From Pseudarthrobacter sp. ATCC 49987 (GTDB lineage Bacteria; Actinomycetota; Actinomycetes; Actinomycetales; Micrococcaceae), in contig NZ_JAABNS010000001.1 of the NCBI RefSeq assembly GCF_009928425.1, forward strand, positions 992,001 to 1,056,000: a stretch of 64,000 nt of DNA, written 5' to 3'. Positions 61,377-64,000 of the stretch are shown piece by piece; position 1 is the stretch's first letter; each line of letters opens with the position of its first letter. The notes beneath the pieces were generated by a model, which did no database searches, was not told the origin of the DNA, and was given only the letters and a program-made list of their open reading frames with translations. The position numbers and the translations under genes are program-made.

Positions 61377-63014
61377 ATGGCCGAATTGACCATCAACGCC
61401 GACGACGTCCGTATTGCGTTGAACGAGTTCGCGGCGTCCTACGAACCCGGAAACGCAGAGCGCGTAGAGGTCGGCCGTGTAACAACCGCAGGTGACGGCA
61501 TCGCCCGTGTTGAGGGCCTTCCCTCGGTCATGGCGAACGAGCTGCTTCGCTTCGAAGACGGCACGCTGGGCCTCGCCCAGAACCTCGACGTCCGCGAAAT
61601 CGGCGTCATCATCCTCGGTGACTTCACCGGAATCGAAGAAGGCCAGGAAGTTCACCGCACCGGACAGGTTCTGTCCGTACCGGTGGGCGACGCCTTCCTC
61701 GGCCGCGTTGTCGACCCGCTGGGCGAGCCCATTGATGACCTCGGCGAGATCAAAGCCGAGACCACCCGTGCACTGGAACTCCAGGCGCCCGGCGTGACCC
61801 AGCGCAAGTCGGTCCACGAACCGATGCAGACCGGCCTCAAGGCTATCGACGCCATGATCCCGATCGGCCGCGGCCAGCGTCAGCTGATCATTGGTGACCG
61901 CCAGACCGGCAAGTCGGCAATCGCGATCGACACGATCATCAACCAGAAGGCCAACTGGGCTTCCGGCGATGTCAACAAGCAGGTGCGCTGCATCTATGTG
62001 GCCATCGGCCAGAAGGCTTCGACGATCGCGGCTGTCCGCCAGACCCTTGAGGACAACGGCGCACTGGAATACACGACCATCGTGGCTTCCCCCGCGTCCG
62101 ACCCCGCAGGCTTCAAGTACCTGGCACCGTACGCCGGTTCGGCGATCGGCCAGCACTGGATGTACGGCGGCAAGCACGTCCTCATCGTGTTTGACGACCT
62201 CTCCAAGCAGGCCGAGGCCTACCGTGCAGTGTCACTGCTGCCCCGCCGCCCGCCGGGACGCGAAGCCTACCCGGGCGACGTCTTCTACTTGCACTCCCGC
62301 CTGCTGGAGCGTTGTGCCAAGCTCTCCGACGAGCTCGGTGCAGGTTCGATGACCGGCCTGCCGCTCATCGAGACCAAGGCAAACGACGTCTCCGCCTACA
62401 TCCCGACCAACGTGATCTCCATTACCGATGGACAGATCTTCCTGCAGTCGGATCTCTTCAACGCCAACCAGCGTCCGGCTGTCGATGTGGGTGTCTCCGT
62501 TTCCCGCGTTGGTGGCGCCGCCCAGGTCAAGTCCATGAAGAAGGTCTCCGGTACCTTGAAGCTGGAACTGGCCCAGTACCGCGACATGCAGGCGTTCGCA
62601 ATGTTCGCGTCGGACCTCGACGCCGCATCGCGCCAGCAGCTGACCCGTGGTGCGCGCCTGATGGAACTGCTCAAGCAGGGCCAGTACTCACCCTTCCCGG
62701 TTGAGAACCAGGTCGTCTCCATCTGGGCCGGCACCAACGGGTACCTCGACGACGTTCCGGTTGAGGACATCAACCGCTTCGAGACCGAGTTCCTGGACCA
62801 CCTCAAGCACAAGTCCTCCATCCTGACGACGCTGGCCCAGACCAACGTCATGAGCGATGACACTGCAGAAGCACTGAAGACCGCGATCGTGGACTTCAAG
62901 AAGGGCTTCTTCGGCGAGGGAGACAACCTCCTGGTTGGTGCGGGGCACGAAGAACACGCCCCCATCGACGAGGCACAGGTCGACCAGGAAAAAATCGTCA
63001 AGCAGAAGCGCTAG
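61377..63014 (+). CDS. atpA: ATP synthase F1 subunit alpha
   Basis: 545 residues from ATG 61377, where GGGAC gives a site about eight bases upstream; ATG 61344 is in frame but would add 11 residues not in the family. The P-loop is GDRQTGKSA (near 175), and [10 protein letters not shown] and the arginine finger region are intact. It forms the non-catalytic nucleotide sites of F1. Confidence 0.97.
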   Translation: MAELTINADDVRIALNEFAASYEPGNAERVEVGRVTTAGDGIARVEGLPSVMANELLRFEDGTLGLAQNLDVREIGVIILGDFTGIEEGQEVHRTGQVLSVPVGDAFLGRVVDPLGEPIDDLGEIKAETTRALELQAPGVTQRKSVHEPMQTGLKAIDAMIPIGRGQRQLIIGDRQTGKSAIAIDTIINQKANWASGDVNKQVRCIYVAIGQKASTIAAVRQTLEDNGALEYTTIVASPASDPAGFKYLAPYAGSAIGQHWMYGGKHVLIVFDDLSKQAEAYRAVSLLPRRPPGREAYPGDVFYLHSRLLERCAKLSDELGAGSMTGLPLIETKANDVSAYIPTNVISITDGQIFLQSDLFNANQRPAVDVGVSVSRVGGAAQVKSMKKVSGTLKLELAQYRDMQAFAMFASDLDAASRQQLTRGARLMELLKQGQYSPFPVENQVVSIWAGTNGYLDDVPVEDINRFETEFLDHLKHKSSILTTLAQTNVMSDDTAEALKTAIVDFKKGFFGEGDNLLVGAGHEEHAPIDEAQVDQEKIVKQKR

Positions 63015-63090
63015 TTTCGCTGGCAGGGACTGCCGGAACCCCACCGGGTTCCGGCAGTCCCGGCCATCGGGATCTTAGGAAAGGATAAGT

Positions 63091-63984
63091 ATGGGAGCCC
63101 AGATCCGGGTCTACCGCCAGAAGATCAGCTCGACGACGTCGATGCGCAAGATCTTCAAGGCGATGGAACTGATCGCTACCTCGCGCATCGGCAAGGCCCG
63201 AGCACGCGTAGCAGCTTCACTGCCTTACGCAAACGCCATCACGCGTGCCGTTTCTGCTGTCGCAAGCCAGAGCGAAATCGACCACCCGCTGACCACCGAG
63301 CCGGAGCAGATCCGCCGGGCCGCCGTCCTGGTTATCACCTCGGACCGTGGCCTTGCAGGTTCGTACTCCGCGAGCGTGCTCAAGCAGGCGGAAGGCCTCA
63401 ACGAGCTGCTCGTCGAGGAGGGCAAGGAAGTCAAGATGTACCTGGTCGGCCGCAAGGCGCAGGCATACTTCGACTTCCGGAACCGTCCTTACGGGCGTGT
63501 CTGGACCGGCGGCACGGATGCGCCGGAGTTTGCCACGGCACAGGAAATCGGCGAGGCCTTGCTGGCTGACTTTGCGACGGACTACGCAGAGGGAGGCGTC
63601 GACGAAATCCACGTCGTCTACACCCGCTTCAAGTCCATGGTCACGCAGGAGCCGACGGTTGTCCGTCTTCTCCCGCTTGAGGTTGTCGAAGAGCAGGCTG
63701 CGTCCGAATCGGACCTCCTGCCGCTCTACGAATTCGAGCCGGAAACGGAGCAGGTTCTCGACGCTCTGCTGCCGCGCTACATCGAATCACGTATCTTCGC
63801 CGCGATGCTGCAGGCAGCAGCTTCGGAGCTTGCTGCCCGCCAGCGGGCAATGAAGTCCGCCGGCGACAATGCCACGGATCTCATCAAGAAGTTCACGCGT
63901 CTGCGCAACACTGCCCGCCAGGCTGAAATTACGCAGGAGCTTTCCGAAATCGTGGCCGGTGCCGACGCGTTGAACGCGTCCTAG
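63091..63984 (+). CDS. atpG: ATP synthase F1 subunit gamma
   Basis: 297 residues. The N-terminal [20 protein letters not shown] and the C-terminal helix ([29 protein letters not shown]) form the coiled-coil rotor shaft. AAAGGATAAGT precedes the ATG. The window ends 16 bases after the stop, where atpD and atpC are expected. Confidence 0.97.
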   Translation: MGAQIRVYRQKISSTTSMRKIFKAMELIATSRIGKARARVAASLPYANAITRAVSAVASQSEIDHPLTTEPEQIRRAAVLVITSDRGLAGSYSASVLKQAEGLNELLVEEGKEVKMYLVGRKAQAYFDFRNRPYGRVWTGGTDAPEFATAQEIGEALLADFATDYAEGGVDEIHVVYTRFKSMVTQEPTVVRLLPLEVVEEQAASESDLLPLYEFEPETEQVLDALLPRYIESRIFAAMLQAAASELAARQRAMKSAGDNATDLIKKFTRLRNTARQAEITQELSEIVAGADALNAS

Positions 63985-64000
63985 CCTCCCGAGCTTGGAT

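Overview
The window is one contiguous stretch of a high-GC actinobacterial chromosome, most likely Micrococcaceae (Arthrobacter/Pseudarthrobacter type). The evidence is: a fused E2o-E1 2-oxoglutarate decarboxylase (Kgd), a SigR/RsrA redox pair, the 24-residue actinobacterial ribosomal protein bL37, a GuaB1-type IMPDH paralogue, a Rho factor with a long charged N-terminal extension, TANNNT -10 boxes placed six bases before start codons (leaderless genes), and the order argS-lysA-hom-thrC-thrB-rho-prfA-prmC-sua5-(glycan genes)-atpIZBEFHAG. I see no prophage, insertion sequence, CRISPR array or rRNA. Genus assignment is inference from gene content.

Layout. 1-300 (minus) holds a SAM-IV riboswitch and the first codons of a gene that leaves the window. 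298-4254 (minus) is doxX-aroA-rsgA-hisN. 4324-5618 (plus) is sigR-rsrA behind a SigR-type promoter. 5680-8103 (minus) has bL37, a DUF4097-padR pair with a palindromic operator, and an SGNH-fold protein that has lost its catalytic residues. 8238-12029 is kgd, divergent from guaB1 (12336). 13806-16465 is a structured leader and two CNNM/CorC-type membrane proteins. 16492-19363 is a zinc ABC transporter behind a palindromic Zur-like box. 19394-21702 is a TetR/MFS efflux unit behind a TGCA repeat array, and 21773-22279 is a Fur/Zur-type repressor.

22339-29497 carries mostly single genes: metallo-beta-lactamase fold hydrolase, cysteine desulfhydrase-like PLP enzyme, rhodanese, DUF222-HNH endonuclease, MarR, a small membrane protein, alcohol dehydrogenase and HIT hydrolase. 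29547-33599 is hrpA. 33983-34951 is a GlxA-type regulator behind an inverted repeat that covers its -10 box. 34968-36378 is a protealysin-like M4 protease with an emfourin-like inhibitor. 36579-37572 is a stand-alone YidC paralogue and tRNA-Arg(CCG). 37651-40547 is a three-gene flavin electron-transfer module: an FMN-binding lipoprotein, the ApbE flavin transferase, and an RnfD/NqrB-like membrane domain fused to a ferredoxin-reductase-type domain.

40735-63984 is a long plus-strand run: argS-lysA-hom-thrC-thrB (arginyl-tRNA, lysine and threonine synthesis), rho, prfA-prmC-sua5 (translation and tRNA modification), two GT2 glycosyltransferases, a CapD/FlaA1-like enzyme and a WecA-like phosphosugar transferase (cell-surface glycan), then the ATP synthase operon up to the gamma subunit; atpD and atpC should follow outside the window.

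The candidates I consider most worth following are the RnfD-FNR/ApbE/FMN-binding module, the pseudo-SGNH protein, the possible long SigR isoform, the TGCA array and the structured leader before the CNNM genes.
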